Positions 1 to 9,387 of a stretch of 12,374 nt of DNA are shown here, piece after piece. Made by a program: the position numbers and the translations under genes. How positions within the stretch are numbered: position 1 is the first letter of the stretch; every line of letters starts with the position of its first letter. Origin of the DNA: Paraglomus occultum (Eukaryota; Glomeromycota; Glomeromycetes; Paraglomerales; Paraglomeraceae); NCBI GenBank assembly GCA_910592205.1, contig CAJVPJ010001092.1, forward strand, positions 1 to 12,374, in the 5' to 3' direction. The notes under the pieces were generated by a model that was not told the DNA's origin, did not search any database, and was given only the letters and a program-made list of their open reading frames with translations.

Positions 1-8
1 CATATTCT

Positions 9-1034
9 CTATACTTGCCGCACTTCTGGATCTCCCCCACTACTCTGATCAGCACTTCCCATCCCCTCCTCGCTCACTTCGTATCCCCAATACCACCAGA
101 TCCATATTTCCGCAACGACCAAATTGGGAAGGAAAAAGAGCCACGCGGCAATCGTCAACCATTTCAATTTTTCCTCATAGTCCAATTCGTCAGCAACACC
201 ACTTTTCCTGGCCGAAACGGAATATATAAATAACGGTGACACATAGAGCCTATACAATGCAGATCCAATTCCGAGTGCAAACGTTCTTACCGCCCATCGT
301 TTGTGGGTAGCGATTTGTTTGCGTCGCGCATGGAATATTGTTAACATGGAGTAGGATAAAAGCAGAATGCCGTATATTGCAAATGGAAGATCAGTGGCCG
401 CACCAGCGACTGTAGAGCGAGCGAAGATGTAAGTAAACCCGAATATCGACGCTATCACACAGCCTAGAATGTAAATACGTCCGGAATAACGATGAACAAT
501 TATATATTTACGACGTATGTACGGAAGAAGTTGGATTGGGCCTAATGATGGGACGGTAAATCGTACGCATTAGTTTGACAATAGAGAAAACAAGGATGCT
601 AATATGTCTTGTACCCTTGACGGTAAATATGGAAATTACCGATAACCAACGAATACCCTCTCTCATTTTCCCGTCTCTCATCTCTCCCTCTTCTCCTCAT
701 TGATCTAAATAATATGTCGTCTCAACTTACCGCACAGGTTGACCAAAACTCCACCGACCCAATGTGCACAGATAAACATAGCACCGTACACTGTACTTCC
801 GTAATCGCTCGCGGTCACCCATTCATTAGTTGGTTTAGTCCAAAATCTGATGACAATATACAGTGTAAACCCGATCAATAGGAGAGTGATAAATGTGTAG
901 AGAACATAGGCGATAGTGACGTTGACGGTACGACATAGGAGCGAATTAGGAGAGTGTGCAAAGAAGCAGCCGCGTTCCTTTTGCGATGACTGTAATGTTC
1001 TTCTTCCAGAGTCGTTCGGTGCAGTTGTTGCCAT
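9..1034 (-). CDS. DUF2306-family multi-pass membrane protein (2 exons, 278 aa)
   Basis: Two exons (1034-731 and 541-9) joined across a 189-nt intron (730-542, donor GTAAGT, branch CTAAT, acceptor TTAG) encode 278 residues. The junction codon is Gly102. The joined segment GPIQLLPYIRRKY, followed by HRYSGRIY and later HARRKQIATHKRWAVR, is the conserved core of DUF2306 (predicted membrane protein family). This includes the His residues near 118, 172 and 181 and the Arg at about 199. About six hydrophobic spans are visible, near residues 38-65, 80-101, 121-142, 152-171, 184-208 and 229-255. The N-terminus is short and has no signal peptide that I recognise. The ATG at 1034 is the first in frame after an upstream TGA; the stop is TAG at 11-9. 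The neighbouring gene on the right is divergent and over 2.5 kb away. The biochemical role of the family is unknown. The paired His residues recall haem-binding membrane proteins, but that is only a guess. Confidence 0.85.
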
Positions 1035-1233
1035 GTCTAGGTATGCGAGTTGATTCTTTTGTCACTTCCAGAGTGAATTATTGCTAGAGTCTAATTTCTT
1101 AGATTAAGTAATATAATTATCACTATTCAAAGTGAATGCACATGTAAATGTTCAGGCTAAGACAGCAAGAGACTGTTTTTACGTAACAAGAAGGTTATAA
1201 GGCTTTCGTTTGTAGTACACGACGCACGCGTGA

Positions 1234-1267
1234 GTCTCTGCTTGTTCTCTGCTTGAGAACAAGAGAC
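1234..1267. repeat. Perfect 9-bp hairpin with bulged extension
   Basis: CTTGTTCTC at 1241-1249 is followed by a 5-nt loop and its exact reverse complement GAGAACAAG at 1255-1263. GTCT at 1234-1237 can also pair with AGAC at 1264-1267 across a 3-nt bulge. The hairpin lies about 200 bp upstream of the DUF2306 start codon, in its likely promoter or 5' leader region. No function can be assigned from sequence alone. Confidence 0.6.
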
Positions 1268-2950
1268 AACGAGATCCCTTGTGTATGTTTTTCATTAACT
1301 TGTCTTCCATTCTTTGATTCGTGTCACATTCCAAATGAAGGTTTCACCTGGGCGGTGGGAAGTTAAGATCTTTTGTAAACAATGCTGACCAACAGTATTT
1401 GTCGATACTATGAAGACTGACAATGTGAACCACACAGACAACGACTTTGTAAAGTCGCAGAGAAACGAGGGATAGTTTCATACCAATGTGACACGAATGG
1501 TATATACAAAGTGCAGAAATAAAGTTATTGCGGGGACAGGAGATCTGGCTGTTAGAAGATTGTCAATGGGAATTTGATAATATGAATTAAATCTTGATTT
1601 GGAATATATGAACGTTCTTGTAACCGCGAGTTTTAACCTGCCCTGCTTGCATATATTAAATGTATAACGTTGTTCAAGTTGCCTAGCTGCGTTTAGAATT
1701 AATCGATTTAAGGGACTTGTTGGACTGTTTAGTCATCAGGATGTCAGGAGACAAGGTATACGCCCGCAATGAATGCAACGACGTATCGGTATGTTTAAAC
1801 GAAAACAATGTATTGTCAGAATTATCTAATTGATTTGGCTGACCGCTAGAAAGAATACATCGATCAAGAAGATATGCGGAAAGCAACTGTTTATAATATA
1901 TTTATCATGAAAAATAGATGCAGAATTACATTGATATTAATATATGTTGTATTACTTGTTCAAATTGGCAGACGCCCAACCATTGAAAGCAAAGTGATTC
2001 ATTATTCGAACTTTCGAATGCGATCAATGATTGCATCAACACTTGTCAACGTGAATTGTCAACGTCGAAAGATGTTAGTGGCTATTATTTCTCGCGGTGA
2101 AGATGAGTAACTTACTCGGCTGGCATGTCGTTCCAGTGTGTTATGAGGGAAAATATGTTAGAGTTACTATTACTACATATTAATATAGGCCCGATGAAAT
2201 CTATACCGTTGGAAGAGACTTTGCCATTGTTGGACATAGAACATCTTTCCCAGAACAATAACTCTTGTTTAATGAAGTGGAATTGATGCACTTGAGAATT
2301 AACACCAACCGTTTTGAGAGCACAATTGTAATTGCTACTACGTCAGAGGATAAATTATGATATTCTTATGAGTTAATTCTAGTTATGATGAAGTACTGCT
2401 AACTATAATTGTTCAATGCTACGTCAGAGATCCTACGCAGAGTATTAATTACTCATCCCACTCGATCGTGATCCTCTGATGCGAATGTGTTAGACACCAA
2501 TATTCATATCATTCTATTGCATAACAAATTGTACGATAAGTTTTAGTGTTGAGACTGTGCCTATTACAATCCACATCTTAAACAATACTGTGTATGATTG
2601 TTATTCTGATATAGTGTTTTCTCTTGTTACGAGAACTTTCGAGTTATCGTAGTAATTCGGGTCGTCAGACAGATTCTCCATTACTATTGTATCGGGTTTA
2701 CAATCTCAATAGACACCCGTTCTTAGCGTGCGTTCGTTATAATTAATATGACGCAAAAATCATGTCTAGGCGCTAATCATGGGGGTTTTAATCCTTCGAG
2801 AATAAACAAATGTATACATATTATCACATCATATCTCTCGATAGCTCGCGCTTTCCAAGAATATGTATGACGTTCGACTGCTAAAGGCGGAATGTCCGAG
2901 TTACGTACACATATCTCACTGATGAAGAGAATAATCGAATCAGAAAGATC

Positions 2951-3083
2951 AATCATACGATACGAACATTGCAGATACAGCAAATCAAAATTGTGTAATT
3001 TTCAATAATGTAATGAATCATACGATACGAAACTTCGTAATCTTGCAGATACGGTATATCAATTTGTCAATTTTTCAACAATA
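2951..3083. repeat. Diverged tandem duplication, about 65 bp unit
   Basis: Copy one (2951-3015) and copy two (3016 to about 3083) both begin AATCATACGATACGAA. They share TTGCAGATAC and then similar AT-rich ends. Copy two has an extra segment of about 11 nt after the shared start. The divergence suggests an old local duplication in non-coding DNA. No transposon ends or coding potential accompany it. Confidence 0.7.
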
Positions 3084-3237
3084 CACAAATGTTGATCTAT
3101 TTGTATAATCGTACGATTGTCTGCTAAGTAAATATAGCAAAAAGTATAGTTAGACAATAATAATGTCAGAGGTCATTTGTAAAGACTATTTAGCTAATAT
3201 CCAGTAACTCATAAAGAAATCGAGATAGATGGGTAGG

Positions 3238-3274
3238 TATTAATATGGTCTTAGTGAGTAAAGGCATATTAATA
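3238..3274. repeat. AT-rich inverted repeat
   Basis: TATTAATATG at 3238-3247 is matched by its reverse complement CATATTAATA at 3265-3274, with a 17-nt spacer. In AT-rich DNA such short palindromes arise easily by chance. I record it as structure only. Confidence 0.45.
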
Positions 3275-3409
3275 TTAATGTTAATCCATTTAATATCAAT
3301 CTTGATTTTCGATCCGGCTAAGGGATTTAGCCAGTGAGCTACGCAAGATTCTCGTTTCGGGAAATTAAAATGTACAAAGATATTAACAGGCCAGAGATGT
3401 AATACAAGG

Positions 3410-3563
3410 TCACGTCATTGCAACAAAACAAGCTGTAGTTATCCAATTGTTTCTTGTCTTAGAGAGGAATATTACAAGTCGATAGAAAAAGCCTGGGAAC
3501 TCTGCGATGTAGTATGACATCATCGTAACGTCATATAATTATGAGAGTTTTTTGTATATATAC
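3410..3563 (+). promoter_or_regulatory. Probable promoter of the Rtc3-like gene: CRE-like sites and TATA box
   Basis: Three CRE-like motifs (recognised in fungi by bZIP factors of the ATF/CREB/Gcn4 kind) lie upstream of the start codon. They are TCACGTCA at 3410-3417, TGACATCA at 3515-3522 and TAACGTCA at 3526-3533 (TGACGTTA on the other strand). A TATA-like run, GTATATATAC, lies at 3554-3563, about 45 bp before the ATG at 3604. If that TATA is used, the upstream in-frame ATGs at 3541 and 3565 would be excluded from most transcripts or sit at their very start, which supports 3604. The motifs are seen directly; that they act as sites is inferred. Confidence 0.4.
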
Positions 3564-3603
3564 GATGGAAAGAATTCCGAGCACCACACAAAAAGCAAGA
3601 ACC

Positions 3604-4211
3604 ATGTCCTCTAAAAACGCGCGAATTGTTTACAAGCCACAAGGAAGTCGAGAAGAATACTTTGTATATGCATATCCCGGAGAGGTAGATGAACGAAAGT
3701 GGTTTCGTTTTTCTATTTCCTTCGAGAATAATTTTCGCTAATATTATTTATTTTTTGTTAGTTAAAAAAGTGGCGCACGGATAAATCTATCCCATTAACG
3801 GATGTCGTAGACTGTATGTCATTTTATCGAAACTGTATTACGGTTCAACATTGCAACTGACGTACGTTTTGCTTTATTATATAGCTTTTGATATATTCGA
3901 AATCCTTGGCGGCGGAAATGACGGTATCGCGGGACGTGCATCGAAGCAAAGATTAGAAAATGCGTTTGGTACTAGCAATAACACAGAAGTAATTGAGATT
4001 ATACTAAAAGACGGGGCGATACATAGCACAGTCGAACCCGGGAATTTTGGTATGTATAGTCGGTATGTATTGCAGTGGTGATCATATGGAATTGGCCCAA
4101 GCTCAGAATTTTATACATCATCCAACACTTTTCTTCTTTCTAGCAACATTCAATGAAACCCGTGGGAAAGGAGCGGCAACTGCCGAAAATGCTGTGGGAA
4201 TTCATAACTAA
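3604..4211 (+). CDS. SBDS-domain protein, Rtc3/YHR087W-like (4 exons, 121 aa)
   Basis: Exons 3604-3684, 3762-3813, 3885-4049 and 4144-4211 join in phase to 366 nt (121 residues). The introns are 77, 71 and 94 nt; intron 1 has a GCTAAT branch site and intron 2 a CTGAC branch site. The product is a single small SBDS-type (FYSH) domain like yeast Rtc3. Recognisable segments are KWRTDKSIPLTDVVDSFDIF (about 30-49), GRASKQRLENAFGTSNNTEV (61-80), IIEIILKDG-like helix residues (81-88) and the glycine/alanine-rich tail GKGAATAENAVG ending in HN. The usual C-terminal domains of full-length SBDS/Sdo1 are absent, as is normal for this family. The start at 3604 is in good context (ACCATG). In-frame ATGs at 3565 and 3541 could add 13 or 21 residues but overlap a TATA-like run. 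Yeast Rtc3 is linked to RNA metabolism and telomere-capping phenotypes; the exact activity is unknown. The first donor, GTAGAT, is unusual but phase and homology support it. Confidence 0.88.
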
Positions 4212-4671
4212 TACCAGAATAAAATTCGTAATTAATGAAATCTTACTATTATCTACTACCAATAATAACAATTTGCGATTTGCTGTTGTGAAACTAAGAG
4301 CAGTTTCAGATGACAACAAATAAAATAAAGTCTACACAATCGATTTCTCTCACTCGCTACACCCCCATTTATATACTTTTGTGTTATCGCATTATGCATG
4401 CGGTTCAACTTTATATGAATTATATGCGATTACTTTTTATCGAAATCTTTTCGTGTGGTGAATGAATACATTAATTAATTTGATACAAAGATGAAGATAA
4501 AATCTGGCCAGCAGATAAAGATGATGTGATGATGAAGGAGACGATAGGATGACGATTAAATTAGAAAACTTGGCTTTACACAAAAGAAAACTGCTTGGTA
4601 AGCGGGATAAAAATTATCTTTGCACAACGAACGGCATTACTACCCCGATAGTGCTACATCACCAAACCTTG
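4212..4671. other. Spacer between convergent genes; candidate polyadenylation signals
   Basis: The stop codons of the plus-strand SBDS-domain gene and the minus-strand RhoGAP gene face each other across 460 bp. AATAAA occurs at 4218-4223, probably too close to the stop to act alone. An AAATAAAATAAAG run at 4318-4330 is a better-placed candidate polyadenylation signal for the plus-strand gene. No AATAAA is seen on the minus strand just after the RhoGAP stop. No other coding or RNA feature is evident. Confidence 0.45.
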
Positions 4672-7600
4672 TCAAGCTTCAGCTTCACAATCCCCCTTGA
4701 AATTTACCAACAATGTCTTTACAAATGTCTGCTCATACTTTGTGTTCTCAAAGACCACTGCAAGATTTTCAGATGGGCACCGGAGAAAACTGGGCGCAAA
4801 GACCATTGCAAGATTATTAGTGTTCATTTTGGTGGATTTTATTGTCATGGGATCGGCAAAGAGCTAATTATGGGTAGAGGTTCATTTTAGTCGTGCAAGC
4901 AGATCGCGTGTATACTTCACATTACGATTTGTAGATCAAACCTTACCTGCAAAAAATTTATTGTGAACGCAACTACCCTCCTATTTATTTCTGGCAACCT
5001 TTTCACAATCTCAATCGCAGCGTCTACGTCGTCGGAACTTCGAATACATTCATCATAAAATTCGGATGGTATCAACGGTTCCGCCAATTCGCGTAACCAG
5101 TATTTGAAAAGAGAGGACGGAATGTTTGGGTCTGTTATTCCCGCTATGTCGTATTGGTTATTCTCAATACGAAGTCGCTAATTTGATGAATGTGAGGAAA
5201 TAAGTTAGTCATGTGTGCCCAAAAAGAGGGATAAAAAAGAACAAACAACAACCAAGAAACCATTGTTTTGATGCAAGTGTTCAGACTCATAATACTCACC
5301 AGTTCAGCAACAGCGTCTACGTCACCAGGTACTCGAAATATTCCTTCCGATGTCTTGCCTTGCAGATTGAGAATAGCAACAGACAAAAACGGTAATATCC
5401 TTGGTATTTTGAGGTCAGGATATTTTTCTTTTTGCAATTTCATTATGTCGTCTAGCTTTTCGCCAAATACTGAGGGATAAAACGGCGCTGCCTATAAAAG
5501 TAAGATTTATTAATAAATGACAATTATAGTAATATTATATAGCAACATTTGTCAACTTACCTTTGCTCGTTCAATCTCGGGGTATGTAAGCACTTTTCCA
5601 CGAGGCCCACATTTGGCTATCTTAATTAGACGTGAATGCACATATCTACTGATCGTATCAATATTATTCTCTTTAACATCGAAATGTTGAGTCACGAACC
5701 GCATTACGAAAGGTTCAAAGTTTTTGGAAACTGGGAAAGTCACCGAGACCACGCACAGTAATTCCCAGCCCTTGGTGACGGACTCTCTGGAAAAACAATG
5801 GTCGTGGATTAATGTCTGCTTTATGTACAAAGTTCGATTACAAAATCTCCAAGCCAACCAATCATTCACGTCTCTTCACTTACTTATTAGGGTTATTAGA
5901 AAGCTGTTTACATATCTGTACATATATTTCATCGCGCAACTCGCCGTATAATATGCCCTTACTCAACAACCACTGTGTTTCCATAAGAGGGGTAGAAGGC
6001 GTGTGTGTCAACCGTGGTCGTGATCTATCTCCCATTATTCGCTGAATTGCCTTGAAGCATTTCAAAGCGATTTTGTGAACTGGCTTACTTTGGACCATTA
6101 ATGGCAGGCAGAGAGATTCCTGTATTCAATAAGAAAATACAACGTTAAAGAGATGCAACAAATAGGAAGCAGACAGTGAGATAAATGGCTGGATAAATAT
6201 GTACTTTTTGAAACTCGAGCAACTTGCAGAAAGGTATTCGGCGTCTAAATATCCCTCTTTTGTGCTCATTGAAATACTTTTCGGCGAAACCTTCAACGCG
6301 GAATTTGTTAATTTCTTCTTGTAAATCTGATGGTAGGGCCATTACTTTCCTGATTCAAAAATAAACATTATAAATTAATAAACTATAATATTTCAGGCAA
6401 ACAAGCACAGTTTCGTTCTTTCTCTCCGGTCCTTGTCTTGCAACTTACCCCGTGATATGAATTGATGATGTTTTATCATACTCATTTCCGTCAATTGTAG
6501 GAAAAATCTTTGGTTTCATCGCGAGCATTGCGTCTATTAACAAATATTGATAGACGTTAACGCAAAAAAGATTGATAAGGAAATATTTATACAAAAAAAC
6601 AATCGCATACAGTCATTCGTAGATCATACACCAAGTCAATGATGTTAATATTCGATGCGTAACACTTACCATTATTTATAATGGGCTGACTGATTCCAAC
6701 TTTTTTTGCGTGTTCAGCGAGCTTTGGCGATTTACGCACCGACCCACATAAGAAAGAATCAGAACCCGATTGATCATATGAATTTTCTGACGAGACCATA
6801 GATGTTTGGGATTTAGAGGGACGAAGTTTTTTGAGGTCTTCTGCAGACTAGAACGCGAAGAATGTGAGTGAGTGACTAATGAAGTGTGTCGATTCATCGA
6901 ATATTCTCTTAACGCTATTCTGCAACGCCACAATCCCAAACCACTGTGCATACCTTGGAAGTTGGCCTAATAGTTCGTTGTAGAGCAGGGCTAGTATCGA
7001 TTTCCGTATGAGACTTGGTACGAAGTAAAGGATATTGTTTCCGACCCTCTGCATCGTTTCCGCTAAAGTCGCTCGATATTATTGATACAGCATCGTCAGG
7101 GTTGCTGATGCTCTTTTCTCCGAGAGAATTCACATCACGATTTCTTGTGGTGGGTGAAACAACGATGTCTTGGCCTCCAGAATCCACTTCTGACTGATTG
7201 CCGATACTGTTTGCTGACAAGGGAGATGACAACGGCGATATTGATGGTGAAAATGAGTTTGAGATGTCGGGAGAGGAAGAAAGTGAAAGAGCACTCGGTT
7301 TTTGTTGTTTATGAGAAGAAGAAAAGGAAGCGGAAGATGATAAAGATGTGGAAAAGTCGGATTGTTGTGCATGTGGTGAGGACGAGGCGGAAGAAGAAGG
7401 GGAGGAAGAAAATGCAGATGAGGATGATGGTGATGATGATGAGGCGGAGTTATCCATGCTAGATGTATTATTTGTGTTATCCATGCTACTAGTATGCGAG
7501 TTTTGTATGGTTTCGGTGTTATGTGTCTTGTCTGTGATATCCGTATTTTGTGTGTTGAACATGTGTGAAAGTGTGGAAGATGCATGTGATCTACGAATAA

Positions 7601-8472
7601 AGTTTTCTTGTTGTATTTGTTCTATATTTATATCTTCGTCAGATGGAACCAATGCCACAGACATTCGTTTCCCTAATGTCGAAGTCTATACCCAAAGGAG
7701 ACAAACCGTTTATTCGATTAATATAAATTTGATGACACAGTTTCTTTTGCATGCATACATACTTGTATAGTTGTTAAGGGTATAATGATACCGTGTTCTG
7801 GTCTTAACCATTCAGTAGTTCCCGTTTTAGTATGATAGTAGTAAGGCAACTGATGGTTTTCGTCAAAAAATTCCCACCATTCGCCGTTTGGATTTCTTGG
7901 GTAGCTAATTAGAGAAGAACAATAAGCGTTAGTAGTGTTAATGAGTAGTGTAATGTTATGGGGGCAGTGTTATGAGTAGTGTAATGTTATGGGGGACAGT
8001 GTTATTGTATATGTGTAGTGTTATGGTATTAATGTTTGTCAGTCTTATTTTAGTACTCTCGCACACTCGCCATACTCTTGCAATCTCTCTTTCTCCCTCT
8101 CCCTCTCTCTCTTTACACCCTTCTTCCGCTTTGTCAATACTTACAGATCTACGTCCTTTGGTAAATCCCAAACACATTCGCCGGTTTTCTATGTCAATAA
8201 GAAAAAGTCAATATCCAAATAAGTGAAATAATATAATAATTGCTAATGCAAATGCCTAAACGTCATTCTGCATAAAATAAACAAAATTCTCTTAAAATGT
8301 TTCTCTTGTCTTTTCTTTTTCTATAGGGTTTCGACCAAATAAGACAGGGTTCTCTTGGTACTTTTAAAAACAAAAGTGGAATGCTATTTACCGTATTGGC
8401 GTAAAAGGTTCTCTCGGTTTGAGGATCAAGTAATTCGACCCATGTATTATTGATAATTATGGCCATCTCCAT
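4672..8472 (-). CDS. RhoGAP with WW-WW-MyTH4-RhoGAP architecture, ARHGAP39/Vilse-like (12 exons, 827 aa)
   Basis: Twelve exons join in phase to 2484 nt: 8472-8392, 8188-8145, 7904-7763, 7685-6954, 6847-6670, 6533-6449, 6349-6205, 6119-5884, 5786-5561, 5491-5300, 5177-4947 and 4863-4672. WW1 spans about residues 11-37 (W11, YANTKTGE, W34, P37). WW2 spans about 43-77 (W52, YYYHTKTGTTEW, P77). A Ser-rich, low-complexity linker covers about 105-330. MyTH4 covers about 432-605 (LRDEIYVQICKQLSNNPNK at 530-548, then GWELL). RhoGAP covers about 630-820: arginine finger R676 in GIFRVPG, K712/R716 in KYWLREL, and N781 in NNLAMVFAP. All key GAP residues are present, so the protein should speed GTP hydrolysis by a Rac/Cdc42/Rho-type GTPase. 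The WW domains should bind proline-rich partners, and MyTH4 in other proteins binds microtubules. The ATG at 8472 follows an in-frame TGA. Introns are 69-240 nt. The preferred GTPase cannot be told from sequence. Confidence 0.92.
6954..7685 (-). other. Large exon coding the Ser-rich disordered linker of the RhoGAP
   Basis: This 732-nt exon encodes residues 90-333 between WW2 and MyTH4. After TSTLGKRMSVALVPSDEDI it becomes low-complexity, with runs of Ser, many Ser-Pro pairs and Asn/Thr-rich stretches. It includes a 9-residue tandem repeat, TSSMDNTNN followed by TSSMDNSAS. The repeat is also visible in DNA as a 27-bp unit (7449-7475 and 7476-7502) whose first 13 bases, GTTATCCATGCTA, are identical. 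Such linkers are usually disordered and phosphorylated. That is inference here. Confidence 0.7.
7941..8003. repeat. Near-perfect 31/32-bp tandem duplication in a RhoGAP intron
   Basis: The unit at 7941-7971 is repeated at 7972-8003 with one inserted A. Both copies contain ATGAGTAGTGTAATGTTATG followed by a G run and CAGTGTT. It lies inside the 240-nt intron (7905-8144) between the two WW-coding exons, the longest intron of the gene. Further partial GTAGTGTTA-like copies flank it. The high identity points to a recent slippage event. Confidence 0.8.
8083..8113. repeat. CT-rich microsatellite tract in a RhoGAP intron
   Basis: A run of CT/CCT repeats (CTCTCTTTCTCCCTCTCCCT and on) occupies this part of the 7905-8144 intron. 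On the coding (minus) strand it is a GA-rich tract starting about 30 nt after the donor GTAAGT. It is simple sequence and no function is claimed. Confidence 0.65.
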
Positions 8473-9247
8473 CAGAATAAAGAATCAGAATGAAACGAGG
8501 GAATACTGGAGTTTTATGTAGTTAATGTAAAACTGCGGAGTGACACAATAATACAGAGAACTATATATATTAATAATAAAGAATAATATTAGTATAATAT
8601 GTATTATCTCCCCATATCCCATTACTAACTGTAATGCAGTTTTAACTATATATAAATTGCCTCCCGAAGTCTTCAGATAACGGGATTAATTTTATAAAAT
8701 TTCCTAATCGACCAAAATCTAAAACCCTACAACGTACCCTTTACATCCAAATTTAACAAAATGCTGCCAAAGGACTTCTTTGTGTGCTTATATAAACTGT
8801 TGGTAGATGCGTATTTGTCACACACCACATTCGGATATCAGCCGTATTTTGTTCACTGTTGCTCAGTCGATCTCAGAATTGTGGGGGGTTTGCGTTGTAA
8901 GGCATTTTTATATGAATATATTAAAAGAAAGAGCATCATTTAATAATGCTTATTCTAGTTAATTACCCGGACATGTCGCACGCAAAAAGTTGCAACGCAC
9001 ACTTTTCAGGCAGTTAAAAAGATGGTAATATCATCAATCATGGAATAGTCTAGCGATTTAACTACTAACCTAAAGGACAAGTAGATCTTCTGAAAGAGAC
9101 GCATCCTATTATTTACACATGTCCCAAGACATCTATTATCTATTCCCAAATACGTTAATCCTCAATAGGGACCGAAAAGATCGCTGATATGGGTTAGTTG
9201 GAAAGTCGTTCACATCATGACAGAAATATCAGCATTGCAATAGCATT

Positions 9248-9387
9248 ACATTGACATCACCCTCCTGTTCCCTGACGCCATGCAGATTACTTTTACAGCT
9301 TGGTCTAAATTCGAAATTACGCAGTTGACAAAAAAGAACGGTAAGATTCTAAACAGTAAACCTGTCTCTTTCAAAACATTGACATCA
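9248..9387. repeat. 12-bp direct repeat containing TGACATCA
   Basis: ACATTGACATCA occurs exactly at 9248-9259 and 9376-9387. The inner octamer TGACATCA is the same as one CRE-like motif before the SBDS-domain gene (3515-3522). The repeats lie 780-915 bp upstream of the RhoGAP start codon. A regulatory role is possible but unproven. Confidence 0.4.

Larger units (their letters stand above)
1035..3603. other. Long AT-rich spacer between divergent genes
   Basis: This 2.57 kb stretch separates the divergent starts of the DUF2306 gene and the Rtc3-like gene. Only short open frames occur (for example a 78-codon frame at 1874-2110 and a 68-codon frame at 2777-2983 on the minus strand). None has a recognisable motif, and none can be extended convincingly by splicing. 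What can be seen is a strong hairpin near 1234-1267, a diverged tandem repeat at 2951-3083, an AT-rich inverted repeat near 3238-3274 and promoter-like sequence after about 3410. The rest shows nothing I can name. I saw no tRNA-like A-box/B-box pair. Confidence 0.6.

Noticed and set aside
1874-2110. 78-codon plus-strand open frame in the spacer
   Set aside because: It has no recognisable motif, no support for splicing and AT-rich codon use no different from its surroundings. Open frames of this length are expected by chance.
3541-3603. Upstream in-frame ATGs (3541, 3565) for the Rtc3-like protein
   Set aside because: They overlap a TATA-like run, and the added residues do not resemble the family. 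ACCATG at 3604 gives the usual length.
4549-4890. 113-codon plus-strand open frame
   Set aside because: It lies opposite the last RhoGAP exon, whose minus-strand frame has clear family motifs (NNLAMVFAP, FENTKYEQ). The internal repeat in this frame is only the mirror of the 19-bp duplication.
7145-7770. Plus-strand open frames of 105 and 140 codons
   Set aside because: They are antisense to the Ser-rich exon. Their acidic or Met/Lys-rich runs come from the low-complexity Ser codons on the other strand.
8527-8644. 9-bp inverted pair flanking AT-rich DNA, a possible MITE
   Set aside because: The arms are short, the flanks show no target-site duplication and no second copy is present in the window.
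8761-8943. 60-codon plus-strand open frame
   Set aside because: It is short, with no motif and no neighbouring exon that would extend it.
8965-9020. Possible terminal repeat of a Tc1/mariner-like element (CCCGGACATGTCGCACGC region)
   Set aside because: The segment looks somewhat like such ends, but I found no matching inverted copy, target duplication or transposase remnant within the window.
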